Source: Chenopodium formosanum (taxonomy: Eukaryota; Streptophyta; Magnoliopsida; Caryophyllales; Amaranthaceae). From it: 64,000 bases of DNA. Positions 34,421 through 46,856 of the stretch are shown here, piece by piece (positions within the stretch are counted from its first letter, which is position 1; each line of letters opens with the position of its first letter). The translations under genes and the position numbers were made by a program. The notes under the pieces were generated by a model. The model was not told the origin of the DNA and ran no database searches. It saw only the letters and a program-made list of their open reading frames with translations. Location of the stretch: assembly GCA_024500155.1 (NCBI GenBank), contig CM044877.1:15939501-16003500 (forward strand), in the 5' to 3' direction.

Positions 34421-37400
34421 GAAGTGATTCTCAGTTGTTGCGATAATATTCTGAAGCAAAATACCGAAGACCAACGCTTGTCAATCTTTGAAGCTCGCTT
34501 GAACTTGCTTTAGCCGGTGCGTCGGCGCCTCCGCTGCTTGTGAACCAGAATATCGGTGCTGTGAGCCATTACGCCAGTTCTTCTGAACCAGTATGTTCAT
34601 GCTTCTAAACCAGTATGTCGGTGCCTTTGCGATGAGCCAATGTCTAGGCGCTTTAAGCCAAGTGAGACGATCTTTCGTCAGGTCGATCACTTATTTGCGG
34701 TTGTAATCAAGTCGACTACTCAATCATGTCATATTGCTTATAGGGGCTAACTGGCGTACCAAGGAACTCGAAATTGCTGTTCTGAGAGGCTTCATGCTCT
34801 GTCGCTTCTGAAATATCTTTAGATCCAAGAATTGGCTCTATCGCTAGACGCTGGGATCTAGCGCCAGGCGCTGAAATCTATTGCCAGACGCTAGATGTTG
34901 TTGTCTGGCGCTGGAGTCGGGTCTTCCCTATTCTGCTTTTGCTGCTGCTGTTCATTGCTCGGTTTCGCTTCGAACTTTGAACTTGGTTGTTTCCTTTCAA
35001 CCAAATCTGCTCAAATTTTTTGTAAATTAAAGCTCTTCATCTCTAATTTACTGATCAATGTAACTCCTCTTATCTTGGAGGAATCTCCTATGTCATATTC
35101 GCGGTTTTTTTTTCAAAAAAATCTGGGAATGTCCTCGCTTTCTAGGATGCACCTACATTTATATCTTTGACTATAGGACTTTTCTTATCTTTCATTAGGG
35201 TTGACCTAAGACTTAGTGTTTCTTGACTCATTGACTTGTCGTGACTCAAGGTATGAACTTGACTTACTGTGATTCACTGACTCGAGGTTGAGTCGACTCA
35301 AAGTGTTTGACACATGTGTTAGACTCAAATCAAGGTGATATGACACGATGTGCATGATTTATGTGTGCATTGTAATGTGATCGTGCGACTCAAAATGCAA
35401 AAAAAGCAAAAGTTTTCCGTCATTTTTGTGGAGGGTACCGACTTTCTCCTGAAAAGAAAGACGCGAAAAAAAGAAAGAAGTGAAGTTTTTTTAATGTGCA
35501 TGTTGAATGAGCTTAGTCAACTATTGTTGATACTATCTCTCAAGGTGCAAGGATTAATTCATCCTAGGGTATCTGAATTGTCGACTCCATGATGAAAGTA
35601 TTTGGGTAACTTAGGCGCGGAGGCTATGTACTTCATACTTTGTGATGTAATGATGATTGATCTTGATGAGTGATGCTTCAATGTTGTGTTAAGATTTCAT
35701 GACACAGAGTTCCTAAGGGAAGTATATTTGGTCATGTATTTGTGCAGTGTGTGATAGTGACACTAAGCTAGGCTGCAAGGACTAAGTGTGTGGAACAATA
35801 TATTGAAAAGAGTCAAATGGTGGTGGCTCTTAGTCTAGGTAAGTTAATAATGTAGGGATCAAGCCCCCAAGTCTAGCTCTAAATGAATAGTGGTGAGCAT
35901 AGGGGATCTCTTGATATGATTATTTAGAGTGTGTGAATTTACTTTGAATATGAATGCATGTTTATTACGGCCGCACCTCGATGTGAGGTTGCCTACGTAT
36001 CCGTTAGGAATCAGACCGAACGTAGCTCTAGGCGAACCTCACACAAGTGTGTATATACCTTAAAAAGGTCTTTTTAAGGGTTGTAACGTGGTTAGGCTAA
36101 AGGTTGAAGAAGAAGGGGATAAAGGGTTTAAGACCCTAGATAAGCCCCCAAGGTGTGCAACTTTGCTTTTGGAATATTTGTATTTTCATGCTTGAGGTTT
36201 AGCTCTCTTTTTTTTTTTTTTTTTTATTTATTTTTTGCTGTCTTCTTTTTTTTTCTTTTGCATTTTTTTATTTTTATAAGTGTGGGCAATCCTGATCATG
36301 CGGTCTATCACTCACTTGGCATTCATGTTTCTTAGGCATGGTACCGAGCACCCGATAAGAGACGCAATCTGAGACGTGTTCATATCGAAGACATGTTCAT
36401 GTCAAAGACATTGGAATACTTTCCCTTTTGTACACTTTTATTTATTTTTATTATTTTTTTTATTTATTTTGATCTTTTAAAATCACTCAAGATTTTTATG
36501 AAAATTGCATAAGTTACACACCATCCCATCCCAAAGTTAGGTAGATGTGGGTTGAAAAAGGAAAGGTCTATCGTTAGACAAGGCTCAAAGTGGTTTATGA
36601 AGAAAGGATTGCATATTTGAAGGATGAAAGGCGATATGATGTGGCTACAAGGGGTGCCTCAAATCATTGCTATACCTTGTGCTTAGTTTGACATGGATTT
36701 TTTTATTTTATTTTATATTTTATTTTCTAGTGCAATGCCATGATCATATGCAAGGAAATAAATGCTCATTTTATTTAAAAAGTGAAGGGTAAAAATCAAA
36801 CTCTAAGAAATAAATTCAAGGAGGATGAAGGGTGCCTATGCTAGAATTATTGGGGAAAGGGTTTGAAAAAAAGAAGAAGAAAGCATGAAATTTTGGTGAG
36901 AAGCTTGCCTTGTGCATTTGTTTCATCATTACCCTCATGTGTTTTTTTTGTCAATCACATGAGACATGACTCGATTCAACATGCATGGATGGAAGAAGGT
37001 AGAAAGAATGAAGGTTGTGATATGATGAAAGCATGTAGATGGGGAGATATGAAAAATTAGGAATAGAATGTACCCCCAACTCAAATGACGGAAAGAACGA
37101 CTCATGCATGAACCTAAGACATGGTCATGATGTGAAAAGAGTATGTACAAAGTGTGTGTTAAGACTAGTGAGTGTAAGCGATATGTTACGACTTGTGTCA
37201 TGACCATGTGGCTAGACTATGTGACTAGACTCAATTAAGGACTAAGTTAAAACTTCATGTATATGAATTAAACCGAACAGGCTGTGGTATTTTAGTCATA
37301 ACTTTTGATCTGTGACTCCGATTGGGATGAAATTAATGCCTAATTAAGGATAAAACTCGGGGATACAGATCCATAGATTTTACGACTCGTAGTTCTTCCT

Positions 37401-38062
37401 ATAACTCCGGCTATGACCAAAACAAGTTGACGCTTGTGCAGTATACGGGAATAAAAATCCTGGTTGACTTAAGGGACTATAACTCGATTTTAGACATATT
37501 TATTAGCTCAAATTAATTAATTAATTAATTAAGCAAAGTCCTTTAGTCATTAATTTGTTTATTAATACTTATTTACAAACACAAGTCAAACCAAACGGTT
37601 AGTTTAGTCACATAAAAAGTATGCACAAGTAAGAGATGCACAAGTAGTCAAGTAGTCACAACATGATGCAATGAGTTAGCAACCTAACCATGGCTCTAGT
37701 TCTCTAAAGTCCGGGATTTGGCTTTGTCGCCTGGCGACAGAAGGCGCCAGAGCCAAATCATAGGCGCTAGACTCTGTTTTCTGACGCTAGTTCCTACATG
37801 CCTCAACAGCTTTCTGTGCTCGATAAAATTTTCCAGTTTTGCGCAGCATTATGGATTCTAGTTGTGAAAGATATTCCTCAAATTTCCTACGTGTAAAAAT
37901 CCTATGTTTTAACTCATTTAGAATGGTCTTTCCAATGAGATCTTTTTTATGCATATGACAATAATATAAATCAAAATTACGCACATGAAATACTTAGAAC
38001 TTTTCGAGTCTCATCCATTCATTATAAATCATTACCGAAATAAATTTCAGGAATTAAAATAG
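34421..38062 (-). other. A2 internal non-coding DNA
   Basis: No coding frame. 34540-34640 has CCAGTATGTCGGTGC words. 34843-34920 and 37726-37800 are GC-rich palindromic islands. 36200-36270 is T-rich. 37268-37472 is the leader segment shared with D and A1. Small frames such as 35350-35592 and 36863-37060 show no domain. Confidence 0.7.
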
Positions 38063-38090
38063 GAATCCTCCCCAGTGGAGTCCCCAAAAA
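38063..38090 (-). promoter_or_regulatory. Primer-binding site of A2
   Basis: The minus strand reads GGGGACTCCACTGGGGAGGA, ending next to the 5' LTR. It is the same site as in C and D apart from one change (GGCGACT to GGGGACT). Confidence 0.8.
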
Positions 38091-38091
38091 C

Positions 38092-39921
38092 TGTAGGGAA
38101 TATTTCAAGCATTACCCCAAACTTGAACCCCACTATGATCATACACTAAAGTACGGTGGCGTCCAAAGGGAAAGAAGATAGAGCAAAAGAGTCGCCAATA
38201 AGTTTTAGGAACTTGTAAACCGTTCACGAGGTGAAGGTTACACCCCTTAAGGAACCAAGAGATCGTCAACTCCAATAGGTCTGGAACCATGACTGGTAGT
38301 TCGGGGATGAAGGTACAAATCCAACCTAAAAGAGATTGAACCTGCCCTAATAATAGGCATCTACTTTATTCTGATCGTATTCATGTGCGCTTTCTAACTA
38401 ACACGCGATTAATAGGATTAACCCTAAACCTGTTTATCTATGTTAATTGGTTGAATATTAATGCACAAATAAAACTATTATTGGCGATCACTTGAATTAT
38501 AATCATATTAACCCTAACAAGATTATTAATTATCTTATTAAGCGTGATTATCAGTACCAATTCCCTTTAAATATGCATAAAAGGTGTGATCAAGCAATAA
38601 ATAATATATATCAAACAACATAATAATCATAACAATAATATTTAAAAAAATCATCATCATGTTAAAGCATAATAGCAAGATCCTAGGCATGATACTAACA
38701 AGATTAATAACAAACCCTAGAATGTCACTAAACAATAAAGATCAAATATTTAGCCCTAACATGATACTAACAAGAATATTAGGAAATAAAGATAGGAAGC
38801 ATCACAAGAATCATAATTGTCATATTTGATATTAGAAATTATAGTTGTTACCCTAAACATGATACTAGGAAGATCAAAACACCCTAACATGACATTAGGA
38901 ATTATAATAATAACCTACACATGATTTCTATATCATAATATTAATAAAGCAATTAAAGAACTTACTTGGATGCCTCATATCTCTTTTTAATAACAAAATA
39001 TACACGTTAGTAACTTCAAGGAAAATAAAATCAAAGTATTAAATTAAACAATAATTGAGATAGAAATTTGGGACCAAACCCTAAGAAATCAAACCTTTCA
39101 TGTATAGGGCGAAGACAACTTCGAATTCGGCTATGTGTTTCTTGGTCTTGTGAATGCGGAATTTTGTAAAGAAAAGCTAGGAGAGAAATTGAATAATCTT
39201 TAGCTTAATGAGAGAAGAGAATTAGAAAACTAGAGAGTTGATGATTTTTGATGATGGAAAATGGAGGTTTTAGGAGGCTATTTATAGAGAAAATCAGTCA
39301 AACGGATAGAAAAACAAATCAGAGTTTCAATGAGAATAAAACACGATTGACGCCACACGCTAGACATTAGCGCCAGACGCTAATAATCAATTTCATGCAT
39401 TTTTTTAATTTTGATAAAAATTTGGCCGTACAGAAGGACAAAATCATAATTTCCTTAAAAACACTCTTATACTCTGATTAAAACTCTAAAAAGTCAACCA
39501 AAATCAATTTATCAATGCTAATTGAATTAGGAATGAAAAGAACCTTCTAGAAGAATTAAGAAGACTAAAATCAATTCTAATTGCATTAGGAATGATAAAT
39601 CAATATTAGGCCCTCCTCTAGATCATTGGGCCGCATATAAAGATCAAACCGGGCCCAGCTTCGTAATTTAGCCATATATCGTTGGAAAGCTCTTTTCAAG
39701 CCCTATCCAACTACACTATTATTGGACCCTTGCCTTGGACCAAAGCAAACGGGATTGGCTGTTTTTAAAAAATAGGTTTTCAAAAACAGAGTGAAAGAAA
39801 AGGAATAAAAACTATCCGCAACACTAGACATTCCACACTTTCACCTCATTCGATTATGATTCGACGTGAATGGTACTCATCACTGGGTTTGGTTTTGGGG
39901 AGACACAAATGGGTGTCTACA
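38092..39921 (-). repeat. 5' LTR of A2
   Basis: TGTAGGG to GTCTACA on the plus strand. The promoter TATAAATA is on the minus strand at 39279-39286. Followed by the GTGGG target duplication. Confidence 0.9.
39279..39286 (-). promoter_or_regulatory. TATA box driving A2 transcription
   Basis: TATAAATA on the minus strand in the 5' LTR, in the same place as in the 3' LTR (33045-33052). Confidence 0.6.
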
Positions 39922-39926
39922 GTGGG

Positions 39927-41382
39927 CAATCTCTATCATGCGGTCTATCACTCACTTGGCATTCATGTATCTCAAGCACGGTACCGAGCACTCGATAAGA
40001 GACGCAATCTTAGACGTGTTCATATCGAAGACATTTTCATATCAAAGACATTGGAATACTTGCCCTTTTGTAAACTTTTATTATTTTTTATTGCTTTTTT
40101 AATTATTTTGATATTTTGGAATCACTCAAGCTTTTTAAAATTGCATAAGTTGCATATTGACCCATCCTAAGGTTAGGTAGATGTGGGTTGAAGAAAGAAA
40201 GGTCTATTGTTAGACGAGGCTGAAAGTGGTTTATCAAAAAGGATTGTATATTTGAAAGGTGAAAGGAGATATGATGTGGCTACAAGGGGTGCCTCAAATC
40301 ATTGGTATAACTTGCGCTGAGTTCCGACATGGATTTTTTTTTTCTTCTTTTTTGTATACAATGCAATGATCATGGAAGAATGAAGGGAATGATATGTGTG
40401 TTAATCCCATGACTCAATCTCGATTCAACATGCATGGATGGGAAATGATCATGGAAGAATGAAGGGAATGATATGTGTGTTGAAATTATGTGGAGAGTGG
40501 GAAGATGATGTAGATGGAGAGATATGAAAAAATTAGGAATTGAATGTACCTTCAACTCAAATGACGGCAAAAGCTGACTCATGCATGACCTAAGACATGG
40601 TCATGGTGTGAAAAGAGTGTACAAAGTGTGTGCTAAGACTAGTGAGTGTAGGTGACATGTTAAGACTCGTGTCATGACCATGTGGCTATACTATGTGACT
40701 AGAGTGAAGGAAAGACTAAGTTAAGTCTTTATGTATATGCATTAAACTGGACAGGCTGTGGTATTTTAGTCATAACGTTTTATCTGTGACTCTGATTAAA
40801 CAAAACCAACGCCAAATTAAAGATAACACTCGGGGCTACAGATTCATAGGTTGTACGACTCGTAACTCTTTCGAGAACTCTGGCTATGATCAAAACAAGT
40901 TGACGTTTGTGCAGTATACGGGAATAAAAATCTGGGTTGACTTAAAGGAACTATGACTCGATTTAAGGTGTATTTTTTAGCATAAATTAATTAAGCAAAT
41001 CTCTTTAGTCATTGATTAGTTTATTAAGACTTATTTACAAACACAATTCAAACCAAACGGTTAGTCTAGTCACATAATAAGTATGCACAAGTAAGAGATG
41101 CACAAGGAGTCAAGTAGTCACAACATGATGCAATGAGCTTGCAACCTAACCATGGCTCTAGTTCTCTAAAGTTCGGGATATGGGTTAGTCAAAGAAGGTC
41201 CATGGTTATGAGTCCGGATGCACCATGCGGAAGCCTTACCTTTGGAAGGGTTGGTGCAAGTGGATGGACCCCGCGAGTTAAACTCGCTTCCATGGTTTGG
41301 TGAATTCAACATTCTCGGATGTACCCTTTGTTGCTCAGAGCGTTCAATCAGGTAAATGGAGCATGAATTCCCATAGGGTTAT
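39927..41382 (-). other. A1 internal DNA resumed
   Basis: Continues A1 after the A2 insertion. 39927-40060 matches A2 36287-36420. 40380-40480 contains a duplicated ATGATCATGGAAGAATGAAG word. 40740-40940 is the leader segment shared with D. 41150-41380 resembles the D leader. No gene. It is broken at 41383 by element C; GTTAT at 41378-41382 would be the left target duplication. Confidence 0.7.
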
Positions 41383-41756
41383 TGTAGATACCTAAAAATG
41401 TCTCCCCAAAAACCAAACCCGATGATTAACAACCTTTCACCGCTATTATTGGCCGGGTTCAAAATTTAATCCTGAGAGTGCTTAAAAAAATAGTATTTAA
41501 TTAAATTCAATGTTTGAATAGTCCATGGATCAGTGTTGATGTTTAGTCAAAGAATAGTTCATTTTTAATTTCAACCCAAACCTTTAATTTACTTTATTAT
41601 TTATTTTGGCCCAAACATTTTATTTATTTATTTATTTATTTTGGCCCAAATAATAATAAAAAAATCAGAAATGGCCCGAAATTATTAATCGGCACTTAAA
41701 ATGCTGAACAAAATTAGGGTTAAAAATGAATTTAGACGGAAAAACGAACTACAGGG

Positions 41757-42010
41757 TCCCACGTCATGGCGTTTATCCACCGTGCCACGGGAATTTGCCC
41801 CGTCTGACAGTGGGATTCCCCGTGACATGGTGCCTCTGTTATGACACGGGGCAATTCCGTGTCCTTTCCGCGTAAACCCTTCACGCGTTTTATTCCCCGT
41901 ACCCTAAATATTTCCCGCTTCACATAGTTGTTCACCGTGTCACGGGAACTTGTCCCATCTGACGGTGCCAGGCACCGTGTCATGGTGCCCTCTGCCGTGT
42001 CAGGGTGCAA
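41757..42010. repeat. CCGTGNCACGG island in the C LTR
   Basis: CCGTGCCACGG, CCGTGTCACGG and related half-sites recur about eight times. Each is a CCGTG/CACGG inverted pair with a single-base centre. The same family recurs at 54140-54240 and 56955-57085. Confidence 0.8.
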
Positions 42011-42066
42011 TTTTTTAGGATTTTTATCTTTTTAGGGTTCCGTGTGTTCCCTCAGCACATTTTTTC

Positions 42067-42074
42067 TATAAATA
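42067..42074 (+). promoter_or_regulatory. TATA box of the C LTR
   Basis: TATAAATA just downstream of the GC-rich island, the likely promoter core of C. Element B inserted about 190 bp after it, separating the promoter from C's coding region. Confidence 0.6.
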
Positions 42075-42263
42075 CCCCCTCATTTCTGATGTACGGGGCA
42101 TGAATTAATTCTCTCTTTTTCTTTCCTCTATGCTCTAGCCTAAACACTAGCCTACCCTTCTTCTTTCAAAATTCCCTCTTCAAGCACTCCAAGGAGTCCA
42201 TACTTTACTCGTGGTTCTGTCCTTAAGCCAAGGCGTGAAAGGTAAAACTGTTTGAAGGTTTGG

Positions 42264-43653
42264 TGACAGGGTAAAGTCGTATCCCCAATTCAAAAGTAAT
42301 ACCTAAATCCTCTAACTAATGTAGATAGGGAAGTAGGGTTTAATCCATAGAGAAACGGATCTATCTTTCTATTCTTATTTAACTAATATAATCTAGATTA
42401 TGAGGTGACCAATATTTATATTTGAATAATAAACTAAACTACGGAGATCAAGAATAAGGAGAAAATAACATATAAAAGGATCTAGGGCATAGGTTCACCA
42501 ATAAATAATATTCCAGGTTGAATATAATAATCATTCATCAATGCAATAATTAATCAGATCATAAAGGGCTTTCGCTACGTATTACAATCACAGAATTAAT
42601 TTACTGGTATTAAATCTCATCTTTCGAATCTCGACTTAACCATTTATAAATTAACCTGCCCATTGAAACTAGACCTAAACATCAATTCTCATCTGTCGAA
42701 TCTCGAATCAATATTGTCAAACTCATGCATAAAAGATCAGGCCTAATCTAGTCACAGCATTAAATCAATCAATAGGAAATTAATCTAGCATTGACAATCA
42801 ACAACAATAAATTACCCCTTCATATTATTTATGGATCCCCATAAACCCTAGAAAGAAAACTACTCACACATAATAGAAACTAAACTAATTAAAGCAATAA
42901 AGCAAGACATGATTAAAGGAATAAGATAAATAATTAAGATTAAGAGAAGAGAAATCGTTACCAAACAAATCTGGAATTAAGAAGGGATTAAGAACAAAAG
43001 TATCTGAGAGAGAAAATCTAAGAAAACAATTAGGAGAGTAAAGAAAGAGTAAAAAGAGAGAGAGAGAGATCTTAAAATCGTATTACAGAGGAGTATTTAT
43101 ACTCCGTACAAATCCTAAACTAAAAACAAACTTAAACGACAAAATTAACTCCTAATATTTACACGCGCCCGATCAGGCGCGCCTTTTTGCTCTTCAGGTA
43201 GACTCTCGCGCCCGGTCGGGCGCGTCACCGGGCACCGACCTTTGCTTCACCCGCCCGGCCAGGCGCCAGCCTCTTTGGCCGGGCGGCTCTCTTGGGCCAC
43301 TAATTGGACTACGATTGGACTCCAATTCTTCGGGCCAATCTGGGTTTCCTCTTCCGGTCTTGAATACTTGGTCCAAATGCCCCGGTATCACCTATATCGA
43401 GACTTTAATCACCGATTCGATGGCTCTAACCGGCCTTGGGCTATAAAAACTAGTCGTGCTTCTCCAATGCTCGTGATTGCTCCAAAATATCTTGAGAAAA
43501 TACTCCAAAAGTGTAAATCCCTGCAAAAGTCAACCAAATCAACGAAAACACTAGAAAACACTAATTAGTAACAAAATGGCTGTAAAGAGCCAAAAACACT
43601 AATAATTATGACCAAGGGACGGGAATAAAACACTATATAAAATAGACACATCA
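42264..43653 (-). repeat. 3' LTR of B
   Basis: The plus strand runs from TGACAGGG to CACATCA; on the minus strand TGATGTG to CCCTGTCA. A minus-strand TATAAATA lies at 43094-43101 inside the palindrome GGAGTATTTATACTCC. CGCCCGGTCGGGCG-type sites lie at 43163-43285. Confidence 0.9.
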
Positions 43654-43667
43654 AACTCCCCCAAGCC
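43654..43667 (-). promoter_or_regulatory. Polypurine tract of B
   Basis: The minus strand reads GGCTTGGGGGAGTT next to the LTR. Near-copies lie at 44658-44670 and 45255-45267. Confidence 0.8.
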
Positions 43668-45348
43668 AAACCTTTTTTTGTCCTTAAGCAATATCTCATC
43701 AATGAATCAATAAATATGCTTTACCCCAAAAGTAAAAATCAAGCACAAACGATCCAGGGTAAATCAAATAAACATGCTTCAAAATCAATCAATCAAATCC
43801 ATCTAACTACCAATCTCCCCTAACAATTGTCAAATAGAGCAAACCACAAGAGCATATAGAATTCAAGACTAGTGCTCACACACTCCACTCTCATTTATGT
43901 GGCAAGTAAAAGATGTACTCGATCGCTCTCCAACCAACCCTTTATGTGAACAATGTCCTCCCAACTCACACTCTCGTGTGTATAAAACAATGAACACTCA
44001 ACCTACTAGTCGACTCAAAATATGTCAAATCATAACTTGCATTGATAAACAACACTTTCACATTCATACAACTTTATGCACAAAGGTCGGAAGGTCTTTA
44101 AAGCTTGTAATGTAAAGGGTAGGAATCATTTGGGAACAGGTGAGAGAAAAGCTATGCATAAGGGAGCAAATCCTAATAAAGCCCATGATCAAAAATAAAT
44201 GATGAACATACATCTCCAACAACATAACTAACTCCAACAAGAATCCACCAAATACAACTCCAAACAATATAAACAATCCCAACACTTACAATTTCACTCA
44301 TAAAATATAATAATGAAGAAGTGGAGTGAATAAACAAACTTTATTTCCAAACTTGATTTTTTCATAGAAGCTCCATTTTTTTTCTTTTGATCAACCTCCA
44401 ACTAGAACATTTTAACATTGAACACTTTTTTCTCTTTGTTCTTTTTTTTCTTTTGAAGTTCACTTATTTTCTTCACTCTCTTTTTTTTTCTTGAACTTTT
44501 TTTTTTTCATAACATCATGCTTTATTTTTCCAAGAAAATACAACTTTCAAACTCATCAAAAATAAACATGATCAAAAACAAAACAACTTCTCAAAAACCC
44601 ACCCAAATTGTGCAAATAATAAGCACACTACAAACTCCCTTACCTCACTCACTAATAGCTCCCCCAAGCCAAGCTTGGGACTAGTAACCAATGGGGCAAA
44701 ATAGGCTTGTAATGTGGCTAATAAAACAACAAAAAGTCAAGGCAACAACATGGGTAGCAAGAAAGGAACAAATGTATCTACAATCATCTGGAGGCTACCT
44801 AAAAGAACAAATGCCTTCGTCCTCCTCAATGTTTATAATAATGAATCATATAAACATTACTTATAGTTGCAAATCAATACTCAAATTCATTGACTTACTA
44901 GGAACTAACACACATTCCTAATCAAATCAACTAGTCAAGCACTATATTCACAAGTAGTTGGACAAAATTGACTCATGTTAAGGTTTCAAGGCAATCAAAC
45001 ATCAAATCATGATTAACTAATCCACAATGCTTATCACCAAATACCAAGAATCAAAACAATTTTCTCAAGTAAGGGGCATAGGGAAGAATAATTTACAATT
45101 CATTGGAACGTATTTTTAGATTTTTTTTTTCAATTTTTTTGTATTTTTCATATATAAGAAAGCAATAAAACTAACCTAGAAAGCAATAAATCTAACCTAA
45201 GAAAACACCCCAAAAATAAAAGAAAAGAGAAAAAGAAAGATACCCAATCTAAAATCTCCCCCAAGCCAGAATCAGACAATGTCCTCATTGGCTCGGGAAC
45301 TAGCCCGGCATAGCTAGTCCTGATCATCCTCACCCATGGAGCCTAAAC
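43668..45348 (-). other. 3' non-coding region of B
   Basis: No gene. It contains the two extra polypurine-like tracts, an A/T-run region at 44370-44520, and a CCAAGCTTGG palindrome at 44668-44678. Small frames here (43897-44921) show no domain. Confidence 0.65.
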
Positions 45349-46856
45349 CTACACCTCCGCTGCCACCTGCACCACCTGCACCACTTGCACCAGAAGAGCT
45401 ACCACCAAAATAGTCAGCCTGAAAACTCCCCCCCTCGTCGGTCCCCCGAAAGGAATGTCCTGGTCGTACCCATGGAAGGCAGAATAGTCAGTGTTAATAC
45501 CATGGGCAGTGGGATCCCTATCGTATCCCTTGGGTGAAGGCTGAAACCAGTCAGGGTAAATAGCATCGTCGGGAATGTTGCCCCGACGAGCATAATCATT
45601 GTACATAGGGTAGAGAGCTCTACCCTGGTTCCTCTCCAGGTACCCTAACCTCTGGTCTATGGAGCCTACAATCCTCCAAAGGTCAGTATGGGAATGCTCA
45701 ATACGTCCTAAGGCCTGACCTATACTCTGAAGGTCCCAAACTGGGTCAGAGTCAACATGAGGGACGGAGTGAGACATGCGAGGTGGATAGAATGCCACCT
45801 CGGGCTGAGGCTGAGGCTGGGGTGGTGGAACTGGTGGTGGTGGTGCTTTCCCCCTAGCGTTGGCAACTAAAAGATCATATGTATAGGATGGTTGCCCTGG
45901 AGGAAAGGCGGTCGAGTCAGGACTAGGTAGGGGAAAGATGGGCAAATGTTGCTCGCTCCCAGTCCTAATACACCAAAAGGGTGTCTGCTCGCTATCCGGT
46001 CGTACCCACCCCAACTCCTCAAAATACCTAGCAGTCATATAGGTATCTGGTCCACAGTTGGTCAGTTGGTGGGGTCCATCCACTACAAAACCGGCCTTTT
46101 TCACTGCTAGTCGAGTGATAAGGCCTCCTATACGGATGGGGGTGCGAGATGTGGTACTGGCCGTGGCATGCCTACTCAGATGGTGAATAATATACCTACC
46201 TATGTTCAATTTCCCGAACCCATACACATAGTTTCCTATGACAGCTAGTTCGTTAGTTTGGCCATTATGGGGCTCGTTCCTACCTAAAAAACACAAACCC
46301 GCAAATCTTTGCCAGATTTTTGGGACATGGTGATGAATAGGTTTGGTACTAGCATGTTGGGGGTCGGGAGTAGCTAGGCAAACCAGTCAAAGCATGATAT
46401 ATATCACCCATTTATAGTCCGCATGCCATTGGTGAGGTAACTCAGAATTTAATTCAAATAATTTGCAAAATTCTACATAAGTTAAACTAATATTCCTATT
46501 GTTCAACCTAAAAATTTAATTCGGCCCATTTCTACTATTTACAACTTGTAAAGAAGACAAAAATTCACAAGTTAGTTCTCGGAATGTAGGATAGTGCATA
46601 TCAACAAATTTTCTCATGCCAATGTCATTTAAAAATCGTTTTACAAAATCATACAAACCAAATGATTCTAAAGTAGGGCGGTGTAACCACCGAGAAGGAA
46701 TTACCTCGCGCCTGATTAAGTGTTCTAGCCGCTCCTTTTGCTCTCGGCTAGCAATACGGATCGTCGGTCAGTACGGGAGTTGCAAATTCGGGTCGTATTC
46801 CTCCCTCAATCTAGAGCTCCTACCGAAAATAGACCGAGCCCTCTTTGAAGCCATGG
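45349..46856 (-). pseudogene. ORF in the env position of B (ATHILA ORF-1-like)
   Basis: On the minus strand it starts at about 46853 with MASKRARSIFGRSSRLREEY and has at least three stops before 46300. Then a clean 315-residue frame runs from 46296 to 45349. Readable parts are LESFGLYDFVKRFLNDIG, MHYPTFRELTCEFLSSL, GNYVYGFGKLNIGRYIIHHL and FEELGWVRPD. These resemble the family annotated in plants as ATHILA ORF-1 or putative plant transposon protein. The C-terminal half is Pro-rich (PPPPVPPPQPQPQP) and then has heptads around SIDQRLGYLERN. There is no convincing signal peptide or membrane segment, so env is a position, not a proven role. Confidence 0.6.

Larger units (their letters stand above)
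31851..39921 (-). mobile_element. Complete non-coding Ty3-like element A2
   Basis: LTRs 31851-33780 (3') and 38092-39921 (5'), with a primer-binding site at 38063-38090 and a polypurine tract at 33781-33794. Target duplications are GTGGG at 31846-31850 and 39922-39926. Total 8,071 bp with 4.3 kb of internal DNA that holds no gag or pol. This fits the LARD class (large retrotransposon derivatives): transcribed and reverse transcribed with proteins from another element. By eye the two LTRs differ by a few percent over the first 370 bases, so the insertion is old but not ancient. Confidence 0.9.
27540..41382 (-). mobile_element. Non-coding Ty3-like element A1, interrupted
   Basis: The 3' LTR is 27540-29108 and the internal DNA is 29109-31850 plus 39922-41382. 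A complete copy of the same family (A2) interrupts it at 31851-39921, and element C breaks it at 41383; the 5' LTR must lie beyond the window. The two internal parts join at GTGGG: 31841-31850 plus 39927 onward matches A2's own unbroken 36281-36420. No coding frame is visible, so it depended on other elements. Confidence 0.8.
41383..42263 (+). repeat. 5' LTR of C, left part
   Basis: TGTAGATACCTAAAAATG resembles the start of the D LTR. It carries TATAAATA at 42067-42074 and a CCGTGNCACGG island at 41757-42010. It stops at TTTGG (42259-42263), the target duplication of element B, and resumes at 53142. Confidence 0.85.

Noticed and set aside
36153..36335. A hydrophobic frame that looks like a membrane protein
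   Set aside because: The Phe/Leu runs come from a T-rich tract; the same applies to the frame at 15959-16180.
43050..43070. GAGAGA run as a regulatory element
   Set aside because: It is a simple dinucleotide repeat present in both LTRs of B; no independent support for a function.
43194..43391. A minus-strand frame also present at 52669-52878
   Set aside because: The two are the same frame in the two LTRs of element B, within the GC-rich U3 palindromes. Conservation follows from LTR identity, not from coding.
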